From Arthrobacter cupressi (GTDB lineage: Bacteria > Actinomycetota > Actinomycetes > Actinomycetales > Micrococcaceae): a DNA stretch of 45,385 bases. Position numbers and translations under genes: made by a program. This document shows, piece after piece, positions 24,327 to 34,300 of this stretch. Position 1 is the first letter of the stretch, and every line of letters starts with the position of its first letter. The notes below the pieces were generated by a model. That model was not told where the DNA came from. It did not search any database and saw nothing but the letters and a program-made list of their open reading frames with translations. Where the stretch lies: NCBI RefSeq assembly GCF_900099975.1, contig NZ_FNEI01000021.1:1-45385 (forward strand), read 5' to 3'.

Positions 24327-24575
24327 AGACAAGCATCGACCCGGCCATCACCGGTGAGCTTCCGGAAGAACACCCGGCCCCAGAACCCTCTGGCGGCCAG
24401 GCCAGTAGAACCGGACGGGTAAGCCCGTCACAGCAGCAATGAGCGGCCGACGCCGGTCCCTCCGCAGGAGGGCGGGTGCCGGTAAGTGAGGTGGTACCGC
24501 GGTACCGGTGCAGCGCAAGCGGCACGGGCGCCGTCCTCGCATCCTGACAGACCAACAGTCCCACCAGCTCACCCA
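24327..24575 (+). ncRNA. Isoleucine T-box riboswitch (ileS leader)
   Basis: The invariant T-box element GGTGGTACCGCGG is at 24490-24502. A short stem I presents the codon ATC (24347-24349, followed by A) in the context CCGGCCATCACCGGTGAGC, so the specifier is isoleucine. A second helix region (24438-24484) precedes the T-box. Uncharged tRNA-Ile would bind the specifier and, through its CCA end, the T-box bulge. No terminator with a T tract precedes ileS, so control is most likely at translation, as described for short stem I T-boxes of actinobacterial ileS genes. Confidence 0.88.
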
Positions 24576-24584
24576 GGATTCGAG

Positions 24585-27500
24585 ATGACCTTTTATCCCA
24601 AGGCCGCAACGGCCTCTTCCGGCGACGGCTCGGCCGCCGGTGTTTCCGCTTCCGTGAAGTTCCCGGAAATCGAAGAGCGCATCCTCAAGTACTGGGATGA
24701 GGACGGGACCTTCCAGGCCAGCATCGACCAGCGCGACGCCGGCACGGACGGCAGCAACGAGTTCGTCTTCTACGACGGCCCGCCCTTCGCCAACGGCCTG
24801 CCGCACTACGGCCACCTCCTCACCGGCTACGCCAAGGACCTGGTGGGCCGCTACCAGACCCAGCGCGGCAAGCGCGTGGAGCGCCGCTTCGGCTGGGACA
24901 CCCACGGCCTGCCCGCCGAGCTGGAAGCGATGAAGCAGTTGGGCATGACGGACAAGACGCAGATCGAAGCCATGGGCATCGACAAGTTCAACGACGCGTG
25001 CCGCGCCTCCGTCATGAAGTACGCCAACGAGTGGAAGGCCTACGTCACCCGACAGGCCCGCTGGGTGGATTTCGACAACGACTACAAGACCCTCAACGTC
25101 GAGTACATGGAATCGGTGCTCTGGGCCTTCAAGCAGCTGCACGAAAAGGGCCTCACCTACAACGGCTACCGCGTGCTTCCGTACTGCTGGAAGGACGAGA
25201 CTCCTCTGTCCAACCATGAGCTGCGCATGGATGACGACGTCTACAAGAACCGGCAGGATCAGACCGTCACGGTCACCTTCCCGGTCAAGGCGGGGGAGTC
25301 CGAACTCTCCCAGGCGCTCGAAGGCGTGCAGGCGCTCGCCTGGACCACCACGCCCTGGACGCTGCCCACCAACCTGGCGCTCGCCGTCGGGCCGGAGATC
25401 TCCTACGCCGTCGTGCCGGCTGGTCCCAACGGCGTGAAGGCCGCGTCCTCGGAGGCTCCGGTGACCGGCCGCTTCCTGCTGGCCGCTGACCTGCTGGGGG
25501 CGTACGCCAAGGACCTCGGGTACGACGACGCCGCTGCCGCCACCGCCGCGGTCGAGGCCAGCTACACCGGCGCCGAGCTCGCCGGGCTTGAATACGAGCC
25601 GCTGTGGGGCGACTTCGCCGACGCCGAAAAGTACGGCACGCAGAACGCCTGGCGCATCCTCGTTGCCGACTACGTGACCACCAGCGACGGTACCGGTATC
25701 GTCCACCAGGCCCCGGCCTATGGTGAAGACGACCAGAAGGTCTGTGAAGACGCCGGCATCCCTGTGGTGCTTTCCGTGGACGAAGGCGCCAAGTTCCTGC
25801 CGCTGTTCTCGCACGGCAAGCTGGCGGAAATTGTGGGTCTGCAGGTCTTCGACGCCAACAAGCCCATCACCCAAGTGCTGCGCGCCGGCGGTCGCTTGGT
25901 CCGACAGGCCAGCTACGAGCACAGCTACCCGCACTGCTGGCGCTGCCGCAACCCGCTGATCTACCGCGCCGTGTCTTCCTGGTACGTGGAGGTCACCAAG
26001 TTCAAGGACCGGATGTCCGAGCTGAACCAGGAGATCAACTGGATCCCCGGGAACGTCAAGGACGGCCAGTTCGGCAAGTGGCTGGAAAACGCCCGCGACT
26101 GGTCCATCAGCCGCAACCGCTACTGGGGCTCGCCCATCCCGGTGTGGCAGTCCGACGATCCCGAGTACCCGCGCACCGACGTCTACGGTTCACTCGCCGA
26201 CCTTGAGGCGGACTTCGGACGCCTGCCGGTGAACAACGAGGGCGAGGTGGACCTGCACCGCCCGTTCATCGACGAGCTGACGCGCCCGAACCCGGACGAC
26301 CCCACCGGCAAGTCCACCATGCGCCGCGTGGAGGACGTGCTGGACGTCTGGTTCGACTCCGGTTCCATGCCGTACGGCCAGGTGCATTACCCGTTCGAGA
26401 ACGGCGACTGGTTCGACACGCACAACCCTGCCGACTTCATCGTGGAGTACATCGGGCAGACTCGCGGCTGGTTCTACATGCTGCACATCCTCTCCACCGC
26501 GCTGTTCGACCGACCGGCCTTCCGCAACGTCATCAGCCACGGCATCGTGCTCGGCTCGGACGGGCAGAAAATGTCCAAATCCCTGCGCAACTACCCGGAC
26601 GTCTCCGAAGTCCTGGACCGTGACGGCTCCGACGCCATGCGCTGGTTCCTGATGTCCAGCCCCATCCTGCGCGGCGGCAACCTGATCGTCACCGAACAGG
26701 GCATCCGCGACGGCGTCCGCCAGGTGATCCTGCCCCTGTGGAACGTGTACAGCTTCTTCACCCTGTACACCAACGCCGCGAACGGCGGCGCCGGCTACGA
26801 CGCGAAGCTGCGCTACGACGGCTACGCCGAGGAACTGGACCAGTACCTGCTGGCCAACACCGGCGACCTGGTGCGCTCGGTGACGGAGAACCTCGACAAC
26901 TACGACATTTCCGGTGCCTGCGACGAGCTGCGCAGCTACCTGGACATGCTCACCAACTGGTACGTACGCCGTAGCCGCCAGCGCTTCTTCGACGAAAACA
27001 CCGACGCCTTCGACGCTCTGTACACGGCGCTCGAGGCCGTGTGCCGGGTGGCAGCCTCCCTGTTGCCGCTGGTCACGGAGGAGATCTGGCGCGGCCTCAC
27101 CGGCGGCCGCTCGGTGCACCTGGCCGACTGGCCGGACGCCTCGCTCTTCCCCGCCAAGCCGGAGCTCGTCGCCGCCATGGACCGTGTGCAGCAGATCTGC
27201 TCCACCGGCTCGTCGCTGCGCAAGGCCGCCAAGCTGCGTGTCCGCCTGCCGCTGCGGGAACTCACTGTCGTGGCACCGGGTGCGGACGCGCTGGAAGGCT
27301 TCGCCGCCGTCGTCGCCGATGAACTGAACCTGCGTTCGGTCCGCCTCCTCGACGCCGCCGAGGCGTCCCCGGAGGAGTTCGGCATCGAGCAGAAGCTCGT
27401 GGTCAACGCCCGGGCCGCCGGCCCGCGCCTGGGCAAGAACGTCCAGCAGGCCATCAAGGGCTCCAAGTCCGGCGACTGGTCGGTCAGCGACGCCGGCGTA

Positions 27501-27884
27501 GTGACGGCGGGCGGGCTTGAGCTTGAGCCGCAGGAATACACCCTGGAGACGGTAGTGGCGGAATCGGCCGACGGCGGTTCGGCCTCCGTGGCGATGCTGC
27601 CCGGCGGCGGTTTCGTGGTGCTGAACACCGAGGTCACCCCCGAACTGGAGGCCGAAGGCCTGGCCCGCGACATGGTCCGCGCCATCCAGCAGGCCCGCAA
27701 GGACGCCGGACTGAACGTCAGCGACCGGATCCGCACCACCGTGCAGGCCAGCCAGGACGTGCTGGACGCCCTGGAGGCCAATGCCGACCTGGTGAAGGGC
27801 GAAACCCTCTCCCTCGAACTGGAAACCGTGCCTGCCGCCGCTTCCGCGGAACCGGCAGTGACTGTAGCGAAGGTGGACGCATGA
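24585..27884 (+). CDS. ileS: Isoleucine--tRNA ligase (type 2)
   Basis: Encodes 1099 aa. The HIGH motif is HYGH (74-77) inside FYDGPPFANGLPHYGHLLTGYAKD, and KMSKS is at 662-666. This opening, the length and the C-terminal domain mark the eukaryote-like type 2 IleRS, which is generally little affected by mupirocin. The CP1 editing domain contains LAWTTTPWTLPTNLALAV. A Cys pair is seen in HCWRCRNPLIYR. The start at 24585 lies behind the T-box and an AGGA; an in-frame upstream reading crosses the T-box itself and is rejected. The stop overlaps the folC start by 4 bases (ATGA). Confidence 0.96.
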   Translation: MTFYPKAATASSGDGSAAGVSASVKFPEIEERILKYWDEDGTFQASIDQRDAGTDGSNEFVFYDGPPFANGLPHYGHLLTGYAKDLVGRYQTQRGKRVERRFGWDTHGLPAELEAMKQLGMTDKTQIEAMGIDKFNDACRASVMKYANEWKAYVTRQARWVDFDNDYKTLNVEYMESVLWAFKQLHEKGLTYNGYRVLPYCWKDETPLSNHELRMDDDVYKNRQDQTVTVTFPVKAGESELSQALEGVQALAWTTTPWTLPTNLALAVGPEISYAVVPAGPNGVKAASSEAPVTGRFLLAADLLGAYAKDLGYDDAAAATAAVEASYTGAELAGLEYEPLWGDFADAEKYGTQNAWRILVADYVTTSDGTGIVHQAPAYGEDDQKVCEDAGIPVVLSVDEGAKFLPLFSHGKLAEIVGLQVFDANKPITQVLRAGGRLVRQASYEHSYPHCWRCRNPLIYRAVSSWYVEVTKFKDRMSELNQEINWIPGNVKDGQFGKWLENARDWSISRNRYWGSPIPVWQSDDPEYPRTDVYGSLADLEADFGRLPVNNEGEVDLHRPFIDELTRPNPDDPTGKSTMRRVEDVLDVWFDSGSMPYGQVHYPFENGDWFDTHNPADFIVEYIGQTRGWFYMLHILSTALFDRPAFRNVISHGIVLGSDGQKMSKSLRNYPDVSEVLDRDGSDAMRWFLMSSPILRGGNLIVTEQGIRDGVRQVILPLWNVYSFFTLYTNAANGGAGYDAKLRYDGYAEELDQYLLANTGDLVRSVTENLDNYDISGACDELRSYLDMLTNWYVRRSRQRFFDENTDAFDALYTALEAVCRVAASLLPLVTEEIWRGLTGGRSVHLADWPDASLFPAKPELVAAMDRVQQICSTGSSLRKAAKLRVRLPLRELTVVAPGADALEGFAAVVADELNLRSVRLLDAAEASPEEFGIEQKLVVNARAAGPRLGKNVQQAIKGSKSGDWSVSDAGVVTAGGLELEPQEYTLETVVAESADGGSASVAMLPGGGFVVLNTEVTPELEAEGLARDMVRAIQQARKDAGLNVSDRIRTTVQASQDVLDALEANADLVKGETLSLELETVPAAASAEPAVTVAKVDA

Positions 27885-29242
27885 GCGACGAATTCTCCGT
27901 GGAAAGCGTCTATGCCGAACTCCTGGGCCGTGCCCCGGAGAACAAGATGGAACCGCGGCTGGCGCCGCTGTTCCGCGCCATGGATGTGCTGGGCGAGCCC
28001 AACAAGGCGTACCCGATCATCCACATCACCGGAACCAACGGCAAGACCTCCACGGCCCGCATGATTGAACGCGGGCTCATCGCCCACGGCCTCAGCACCG
28101 GCCGCTACACCAGCCCGCACCTGTCCAAGGTGACCGAGCGCATCAGCCTCAACGGCGAACCCGTGGACGACGCCACCTTCGTGCGGATCTGGGACGAGAT
28201 CCGGCCGTACCTGGAGATCGTGGACAAGGAACTCGAGACGGAGGGCCAGCCCCGGCTGACCTACTTCGAGTGCCTGACGATCCTGGGCTTCGCCGTCTTC
28301 GCCGACCAGCCCGTGGACGTGGCGGTGTTCGAAGTGGGCCTGGGCGGCATCACCGACGCCACCAACGTGGGCGACGGCCAGGTTTCCGTGGTGACACCGA
28401 TTTCGCTGGACCACACCGATCTGCTGGGTGAAACGACGGCGGACATCGCCTACGAGAAGTCCGGCATAATCAAGCCCGGCGGCTTCCTCGTCAGCGCCGC
28501 CCAGCCGGTGGACGCCGCCCAGGTGCTCCTGGACAAGGCCCGCGAGCTGGACGTGCCGTTCCGTTTCGAAGGCGTGGAGTTCGGCGTCGAATCCCGCAGT
28601 GTCGCCGTCGGCGGCCAGGTGCTGACGATCCATGGCCTCGCCGGCCGCTACGAGGACATCCTGCTGCCGCTGCACGGCGCGCACCAGGCTGAGAACGCCG
28701 CCGTCGCAATTGCGGCTCTGGAGGCGTTCTTCGGCGGGGGAGAGAAGGAGCTCGACGGCGAGGTGCTGCGTGAGGCGTTCGGCAACGTCACCTCGCCGGG
28801 CCGCCTCGAAGTGGTGCGCACCGCGCCGACCATCATCGTGGACGCCGGCCACAACCCGGACGGCATCCGGGTCTCCGCCGAGGCCATCCACGAGGCGTTC
28901 AACTTCAGCAAGCTCGTCGTCGTGATCGGTGTGCTGCGGGAAAAGGACGCAGAGGAAATCCTGCGCCAGCTCAAGGAATCCCTGGGCGACCTCGCCGAGG
29001 AGTTCTGCTTCACGCAATCGAACTCGCCCCGCGCCATCCCTGCCGCGGAACTCGCCGAGCTCGCCGTGGACCTGGGCTTCGGCGAAGAGAACGTGCACAT
29101 CGCCGAGCAGTTGGACGATGCCATCGAATGGGCCGTCGAACGCTCCGAGGCCAATGACGACCTGGCCGGCGGCGTCCTCATCACCGGCTCGATCACGGTA
29201 GTGGCCGAGGCCCGCATCCTCCTGGGAAAGGCCGGTGCCTGA
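27881..29242 (+). CDS. folC: Bifunctional folylpolyglutamate synthase/dihydrofolate synthase
   Basis: Encodes 453 aa of the Mur ligase superfamily. The P-loop is HITGTNGKTSTAR (48-60). The omega loop appears as YTSPHLSKVTERISLNGE, the metal-binding stretch as FEVGLGGITDATNV, and the C-terminal ligase domain has SPGRLEVV and DAGHNPDGI. FolC adds glutamate to dihydropteroate and to folates. It is translationally coupled to ileS (ATGA overlap) and so falls under the Ile T-box transcript. Homologue of Rv2447c. Confidence 0.96.
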   Translation: MSDEFSVESVYAELLGRAPENKMEPRLAPLFRAMDVLGEPNKAYPIIHITGTNGKTSTARMIERGLIAHGLSTGRYTSPHLSKVTERISLNGEPVDDATFVRIWDEIRPYLEIVDKELETEGQPRLTYFECLTILGFAVFADQPVDVAVFEVGLGGITDATNVGDGQVSVVTPISLDHTDLLGETTADIAYEKSGIIKPGGFLVSAAQPVDAAQVLLDKARELDVPFRFEGVEFGVESRSVAVGGQVLTIHGLAGRYEDILLPLHGAHQAENAAVAIAALEAFFGGGEKELDGEVLREAFGNVTSPGRLEVVRTAPTIIVDAGHNPDGIRVSAEAIHEAFNFSKLVVVIGVLREKDAEEILRQLKESLGDLAEEFCFTQSNSPRAIPAAELAELAVDLGFGEENVHIAEQLDDAIEWAVERSEANDDLAGGVLITGSITVVAEARILLGKAGA

Positions 29243-29243
29243 G

Positions 29244-29693
29244 ATGGCGAAGCTGAGCAAGGCCCAGCGCGAATGGCGCCCCGGCATGCCGAAAAAGCGG
29301 CGCTCCACGAAAGTCATGTTCGCCTCCACCGTGCTGCTGCTTGAAGCCTTCGTGGCGTTCTTCGCCACCCTCGCGGTGTTCGGGCTCAAGCGCGGCGAGG
29401 TGCCCCCGGTGCTGATCCTGGGCTTCGGCATCGCCCTGAGCGTCGTGCTGGTGCTCGCGTGCGCCGTGCTCCGCAAGCCCTGGGGGATCGGACTCGGCTG
29501 GGCCCTGCAGATCGTGCTGATCCTCACCGGATTCGCCGAGCCCATGATGTTCATCGTCGGCGTGCTGTTCGCGGCGTGCTGGTGGTACGGCATCCGTGCC
29601 GGCATGCGTATCGACCGCGAGAACGCCCAGCGCGACCGGGAGCAGGCGGCATGGGAGGCCGAGCACGGCGCGGACGGCGGGCAGCCTGCCTAG
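29244..29693 (+). CDS. DUF4233 domain membrane protein
   Basis: Encodes 149 aa. A basic N terminus (AKLSKAQREWRPGMPKKRRSTK) precedes about four membrane segments (about 27-50, 56-77, 80-98 and 100-118) and a charged C-terminal tail. Position between folC and ndk is the same as Rv2446c in M. tuberculosis, and I recall the Pfam DUF4233 for that protein. The function is unknown. ATG at 29244 is chosen; GTG at 29235, nearer to the AAAGG at 29227-29231, is possible and would overlap the folC stop. Confidence 0.82.
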   Translation: MAKLSKAQREWRPGMPKKRRSTKVMFASTVLLLEAFVAFFATLAVFGLKRGEVPPVLILGFGIALSVVLVLACAVLRKPWGIGLGWALQIVLILTGFAEPMMFIVGVLFAACWWYGIRAGMRIDRENAQRDREQAAWEAEHGADGGQPA

Positions 29694-29755
29694 GCCTGCG
29701 ACTGGACCCCGTAAACTGGCAGGGAAACCCACCTTTAACGCATTGGAGCAACTCT

Positions 29756-30175
29756 GTGAGCATCGAGCGCACCCTCGTCCTGATCAAGCCCGACGGCGTC
29801 GCCCGCAACCTCAGCGGCAACATCCTGGCCCGCATCGAAGCCAAGGGTTACACCCTGGCCGAACTGAAGAAGGTCAACGCCAGCCGCGAACTGCTGGAAC
29901 AGCACTACGAAGAGCACGTCGGAAAGCCCTTCTACGAACCGCTGGTCGAATTCATGCTCTCCGGCCCCGTGGTTGTCGCGATCTTCGAAGGCCACCGTGT
30001 GATTGAAGGCTTCCGGTCGCTGGCCGGGACCACGGACCCGACGACGGCGGCCCCGGGCACCATCCGCGGCGACTTCGGCCGCGACTGGGGCCTGGCAGTC
30101 CAGCAGAACCTGGTTCACGGCTCCGACTCCGTGGAATCCGCCGAGCGCGAGATCAAGATCTGGTTCCAGGACTAA
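29756..30175 (+). CDS. ndk: Nucleoside diphosphate kinase
   Basis: Encodes 139 aa. The enzyme moves the gamma phosphate between NTPs and NDPs through a phosphohistidine, here His121 in NLVHGSDS. Also visible are the N-terminal TLVLIKPDGVARN and the GTTDPTTAAPGTIRGDFG loop. The GTG start at 29756 follows GGAG by about 8 bases. It ends before a 26-bp inverted repeat. Homologue of Rv2445c. Confidence 0.97.
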   Translation: MSIERTLVLIKPDGVARNLSGNILARIEAKGYTLAELKKVNASRELLEQHYEEHVGKPFYEPLVEFMLSGPVVVAIFEGHRVIEGFRSLAGTTDPTTAAPGTIRGDFGRDWGLAVQQNLVHGSDSVESAEREIKIWFQD

Positions 30176-30183
30176 TCTGAAGA

Positions 30184-30248
30184 CCCGCGAACGTACAGTT
30201 GAGGCCCCGAAATCGCCGATTCCGGGGCCTCAACTGTACGTTCGCGGG
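30184..30248. terminator. 26-bp perfect inverted repeat between ndk and the VKOR gene
   Basis: Arms 30184-30209 and 30223-30248 are exact complements around a 13-base loop. It lies between convergent genes and can serve both as terminator. The stem is longer and less GC-rich than the other terminators here, and there is no T tract, so it may instead be a dispersed palindrome. Confidence 0.6.
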
Positions 30249-30265
30249 ATGCTCCGGGGCCGGGC

Positions 30266-30934
30266 TCAGTACCCGGAAGTGCCGACGAAGACGTTGATGA
30301 ACGCGAAGAAGATGCTCGCTGCCACGGCAACGTAGAGCAGCGCAACGATGATCCAGCCGTAGTCGCCCAGGACCTTCACCAGGCCGGCGGGCGCCGGGAT
30401 GACTCCCTGCACTAGGTTCCGGATGGTCACGAACACGAACAACGGAATCATGCACGCCCAGACCACCATGCAGAACGGGCACAGGATGTGGATGACGTAG
30501 AGCGCCTGGGACCAGAGCCAGACGATGAACACGAAGCCCAGTGTCACGCCTGCCTGCAGGCCGATCCAGTACCAGCGCGCCAGCTTGGCACCCGCGAACA
30601 GGACCATCGCCGTCGTGATGATCACAGCGAACGCCACGATTCCAATGAACATGTTGGGGAAACCGAACACCGAACTCTGCGGAGTCTTCATCACGTCCCC
30701 GCAGGAGATCCAGGGGTTGATGTCGCAGACGGTCGCGTGGTTGGGGTCGGCCAGGACCTGGAGCTTTTCCAGGACGAGGGCGCCCGATGCCAGCCAGGCG
30801 ATGGCGCCCGTCAGGAGCAGCAGCCAGGCAAACGGCACGTCGCGGGCCATCCGCGGCAACTGAACCCCGGTCCGGGGGGTGCTGCCGGATGCGGTGTCTG
30901 CAGGGGCCAGATTGTCGCTGGCGGGGCTTGGCAT
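30266..30934 (-). CDS. Vitamin K epoxide reductase family protein (VKOR)
   Basis: Encodes 222 aa with about five hydrophobic segments. The four conserved cysteines are present: C70 and C78 in the periplasmic loop (VCDINPWISCGDV) and the redox pair C152/C155 (LCPFC). The VFGFPNMFIG stretch is typical. In Actinobacteria VKOR replaces DsbB, reoxidising an exported DsbA-like protein with quinone. No exported thiol-oxidase partner is in the window. ATG at 30934 is chosen from an AAAGGGA upstream and the hydrophilic N terminus. The next 460 bases up to rne hold no supported gene. Confidence 0.93.
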   Translation of the reverse strand: MPSPASDNLAPADTASGSTPRTGVQLPRMARDVPFAWLLLLTGAIAWLASGALVLEKLQVLADPNHATVCDINPWISCGDVMKTPQSSVFGFPNMFIGIVAFAVIITTAMVLFAGAKLARWYWIGLQAGVTLGFVFIVWLWSQALYVIHILCPFCMVVWACMIPLFVFVTIRNLVQGVIPAPAGLVKVLGDYGWIIVALLYVAVAASIFFAFINVFVGTSGY

Positions 30935-31203
30935 GGGTGATGGTCCCTTTCTGGGTTGCCGCGCGGCGTGCCGGTCCTGTTCGGTGCCGGTGCCGGTCTT
31001 TGGGAGGATTCTAACGCTGCTGCCTTGGCGAAACGTCCAGGCAAGCACGGACACTTCCGCCCAACACTGCGGGGGTGTGAGAGAATGAACGTGGTCGGAG
31101 CCCGTTCCACATGCGGGATCCGGTCCGGCATCTTGCTCGCAAGACCGCCAGCCCTGAGCAGGGCATGCCCGGAACAGAGATCCCCGGCACGCCCGCCATG
31201 GCA

Positions 31204-31244
31204 TGGGACGGCACCTGGTTGTGGTACTAGAACAACGGGTCCCA
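31204..31244 (+). promoter_or_regulatory. Hairpin in the rne upstream region
   Basis: TGGGAC/GTCCCA (31204-31209 with 31239-31244) encloses GTTGT/ACAAC (31218-31222 with 31232-31236). It lies in the 463 bases between the VKOR gene and rne. A consensus-like TTGACA is at 31333-31338 but no matching -10 box follows. The hairpin may belong to a long rne leader, which in E. coli is the site of RNase E autoregulation; that role here is inference. Confidence 0.3.
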
Positions 31245-31397
31245 GCAGAGCCGGCTTTCCGTGTTTGCCGCACCCCCACGCTGGTGCGAACCGGAAAGAC
31301 ACCTGATGACTTCTGTCAACGCCTGCGGGTTTTGACAATATGTGCCCCACTGGGCGCCGGATGTGGCGGTTGCACAAGGGCAGGAGTGTTGCCACTT

Positions 31398-34300
31398 ATG
31401 GATAACGATCAAGCAGTACCCGCCGTCGAGGATGCGGCAGCGGCAGAGGCCGTGGAAGCGCCGAAGAAGGCTACCAGGACACGACGCAAGGCCGCCCCGA
31501 AGACGGAAGCGGCAGCCGAAACCGCCGCTGCCGAAGCCGGCACCGGCGAAAGCGCAGCGGCCGCTGAAGCAGCCGACGCGCCCAAGGCCCCCGTGCGCCG
31601 CAGCCGGGCGAAGAAGAAGACCGACGACGCCGAGCCCCTTCCCGCGTTCGCAGAGACTGCCCCGGAAACCCCGGCCTCACCGGACACCGCTGCCACCACC
31701 GAAACGGCGGCCGCGGCCGGAGGCGCCGCTGAAAACGCAGTCGCGGAAGAGCCCGCCACGGAGCCGGCCCCCGAAAAGGCGGTCCGCCGCCGTCGGACGA
31801 GCAAGGCCAAGGCCGCCACCGAGGAAACCGCGGAAGCGCCGGCAGAGGAATCCAAGGCTCCGGAGACCGTGGAAGCCGAATCTGCCGGGCCCGCGGCCGA
31901 AGAAACCGCCGTGGCAGAGCCAACTGCGGAAACTCCCGCCGAGGAGGAAGGCCTTGCCGCCGAGCCGGCCAAGGAAGAAGCCGAAGCCGTCAGCCCCGTG
32001 GCCTCGCTCTTCCTGGAGCCGGCATCCATCACCTCCGTGATTTTCCAGGCCCCGGACCTGAGCACGGTCACCACACGCCCGGCGCCCGCGGCCGAGGAAG
32101 GAAGCGGTGACGAGGAAGGCGACGAGGACAACGAACTCGACGAGGGCGGCAACCGCCGTCGCCGCCGCAGCCGGGGCCGGCGCGGCCGCCGCAGCACCGA
32201 GCGCGAAGACGTCACCGACGAAGAAACCGCCGGTGTCGAGGGCGAGGCCGAGGCCGGCGAGCCCCTCGAAGAAGGCGTCACCTCGCGCCGCCGGCGTCGC
32301 CGCCGCCGTGGCGACCAGGATCTCGAGCTGAGCGGCGGCGGGGATGACGACCCGCCCAACACCGTGACCCGCGTCCGCGCTCCCCGCGCCCACGCAGAAA
32401 GCGCCGGACCTGACCGCGTCACCAGTGTCAAGGGCTCCACCCGTCTTGAGGCGAAGAAGCAGCGCCGCCGCGAATCCCGCGAAACCGGACGCCGCCGCCA
32501 GGTCATCACGGAAGCCGAGTTCCTGGCCCGCCGCGAATCCGTGGACCGCCAGATGATCGTGCGCCAGCGCGACGACAGGATCCAGATCGGTGTCCTGGAA
32601 GACGGCGTGCTGGCAGAGCATTTCGTGTCCAAGACGCAGCAGGACTCCCTGATCGGCAACGTCTACCTGGGCAAGGTACAGAACGTGCTGCCGTCGATGG
32701 AAGCGGCTTTCGTGGACATCGGACGGGGCCGCAACGCCGTGCTTTACGCCGGCGAGGTCAACTGGGACGCCGTCACGCTGGAAGGCAAGCCGCGCCGCAT
32801 CGAGAACGCCCTGAAGTCCGGCGACTCGGTCCTTGTACAGGTCACCAAGGACCCGGTGGGCCACAAGGGCGCCCGCCTGACCAGCCAGATCTCCCTTCCG
32901 GGACGCTACCTTGTGTACGTGCCCGGCGGCTCGATGACCGGCATCTCACGCAAGCTGCCCGACGTCGAACGCAACCGGCTCAAGCGGATCCTGAAAGACC
33001 GCCTGCCGGAGAACGCCGGTGTGATCGTCCGCACCGCGGCCGAAGGGGCTTCCGAGGAAGAGCTGACGCACGACATCAACCGCCTCCGCGCCCAGTGGGA
33101 AGGCATCGAGGGCCAGTCGAGCTCCAACAAGGTCCTCGCGCCCGAACTGCTGTACGGCGAACCGGACCTCACCATCAAGGTTGTCCGCGACGTCTTCAAC
33201 GAGGACTTCTCCAAGCTGATCGTCTCCGGCGAGGAAGCCTGGGACACCATCGAGGCCTACGTCACCTACGTGGCGCCGGACCTGGTGGGCCGCCTGGAAA
33301 AGTGGACTTCGGACCAGGACATCTTCGCCGCCTGGCGGGTTGACGAGCAGATCCACAAGGCCCTGGAGCGTAAAGTGTTCCTGCCTTCCGGCGGCTCCCT
33401 GGTGATCGACCGGACCGAAGCCATGACCGTGGTTGACGTCAACACCGGCAAGTTCACCGGCAGCGGCGGCAACCTGGAAGAGACTGTCACCAAGAACAAC
33501 CTGGAAGCGGCCGAGGAAGTGGTCCGCCAGCTGCGTTTGCGCGACATCGGCGGCATCATCGTGATCGACTTCATCGACATGGTGCTCGAATCCAACCGCG
33601 ACCTCGTGCTGCGCCGCTTGGTCGAATGCCTGGGCCGCGACCGCACCAAGCACCAGGTGGCCGAAGTGACATCCCTGGGCCTGGTCCAGATGACCCGCAA
33701 GCGCATGGGCACCGGCCTGCTCGAGGTCTTCGGCGAACAGTGTGAAACCTGTGCCGGCCGCGGCGTGGTCACCCACGACGAACCGGTGGAGCACCGCCGG
33801 GCCAATGTGGTAGCCGCCGAACACCACCGCCCGCACAGCGAATCCCAGCCCCCTGCCCGCACCGAGCGCAAGCGCCGCCGCGGCAAGGGCGGGGGACAGG
33901 TCCCCGCCGAGGCTCCGGCCGCGACGCCTGCACCGGAGGCCGTGGATGCGCAACGCCAGGCCAAGGCCGACGCAACCCGCGCCGCGCTGGCCAACATCGC
34001 CGCCGCAGCGCATGCCGCGCACCTTCACGACGATGAGCTCCAGCACGCCGCCGAGGCCCTGGCCGCTGCGGCGGCTGCGGAAGCGGCCGGCGGCTCCGCT
34101 GGCGGTCCCGCCGACGCCGGTGCCACCGGGTCGGCCGCCCCTGCGGGCTCCGGCGCTGCGACAGCTTCCGGTACCGCTACGCCCACCGGCACCGCACTGC
34201 CGGTGCTGCGTTTCGGCGGGGAGGAAGTAGCCCTGCCGCTCGCGGTCCATCACGAGGAGCCGGTGCGGAATGAACCGTCGATGAGCCTTGATCTGCTCGC

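Noticed and set aside
30956..31306. Small open frame (ATG at 31085 and extensions) upstream of rne
   Set aside because: Residue content is Arg/Pro/Cys-rich without pattern, no clear ribosome site is present, and it overlaps the hairpin region.
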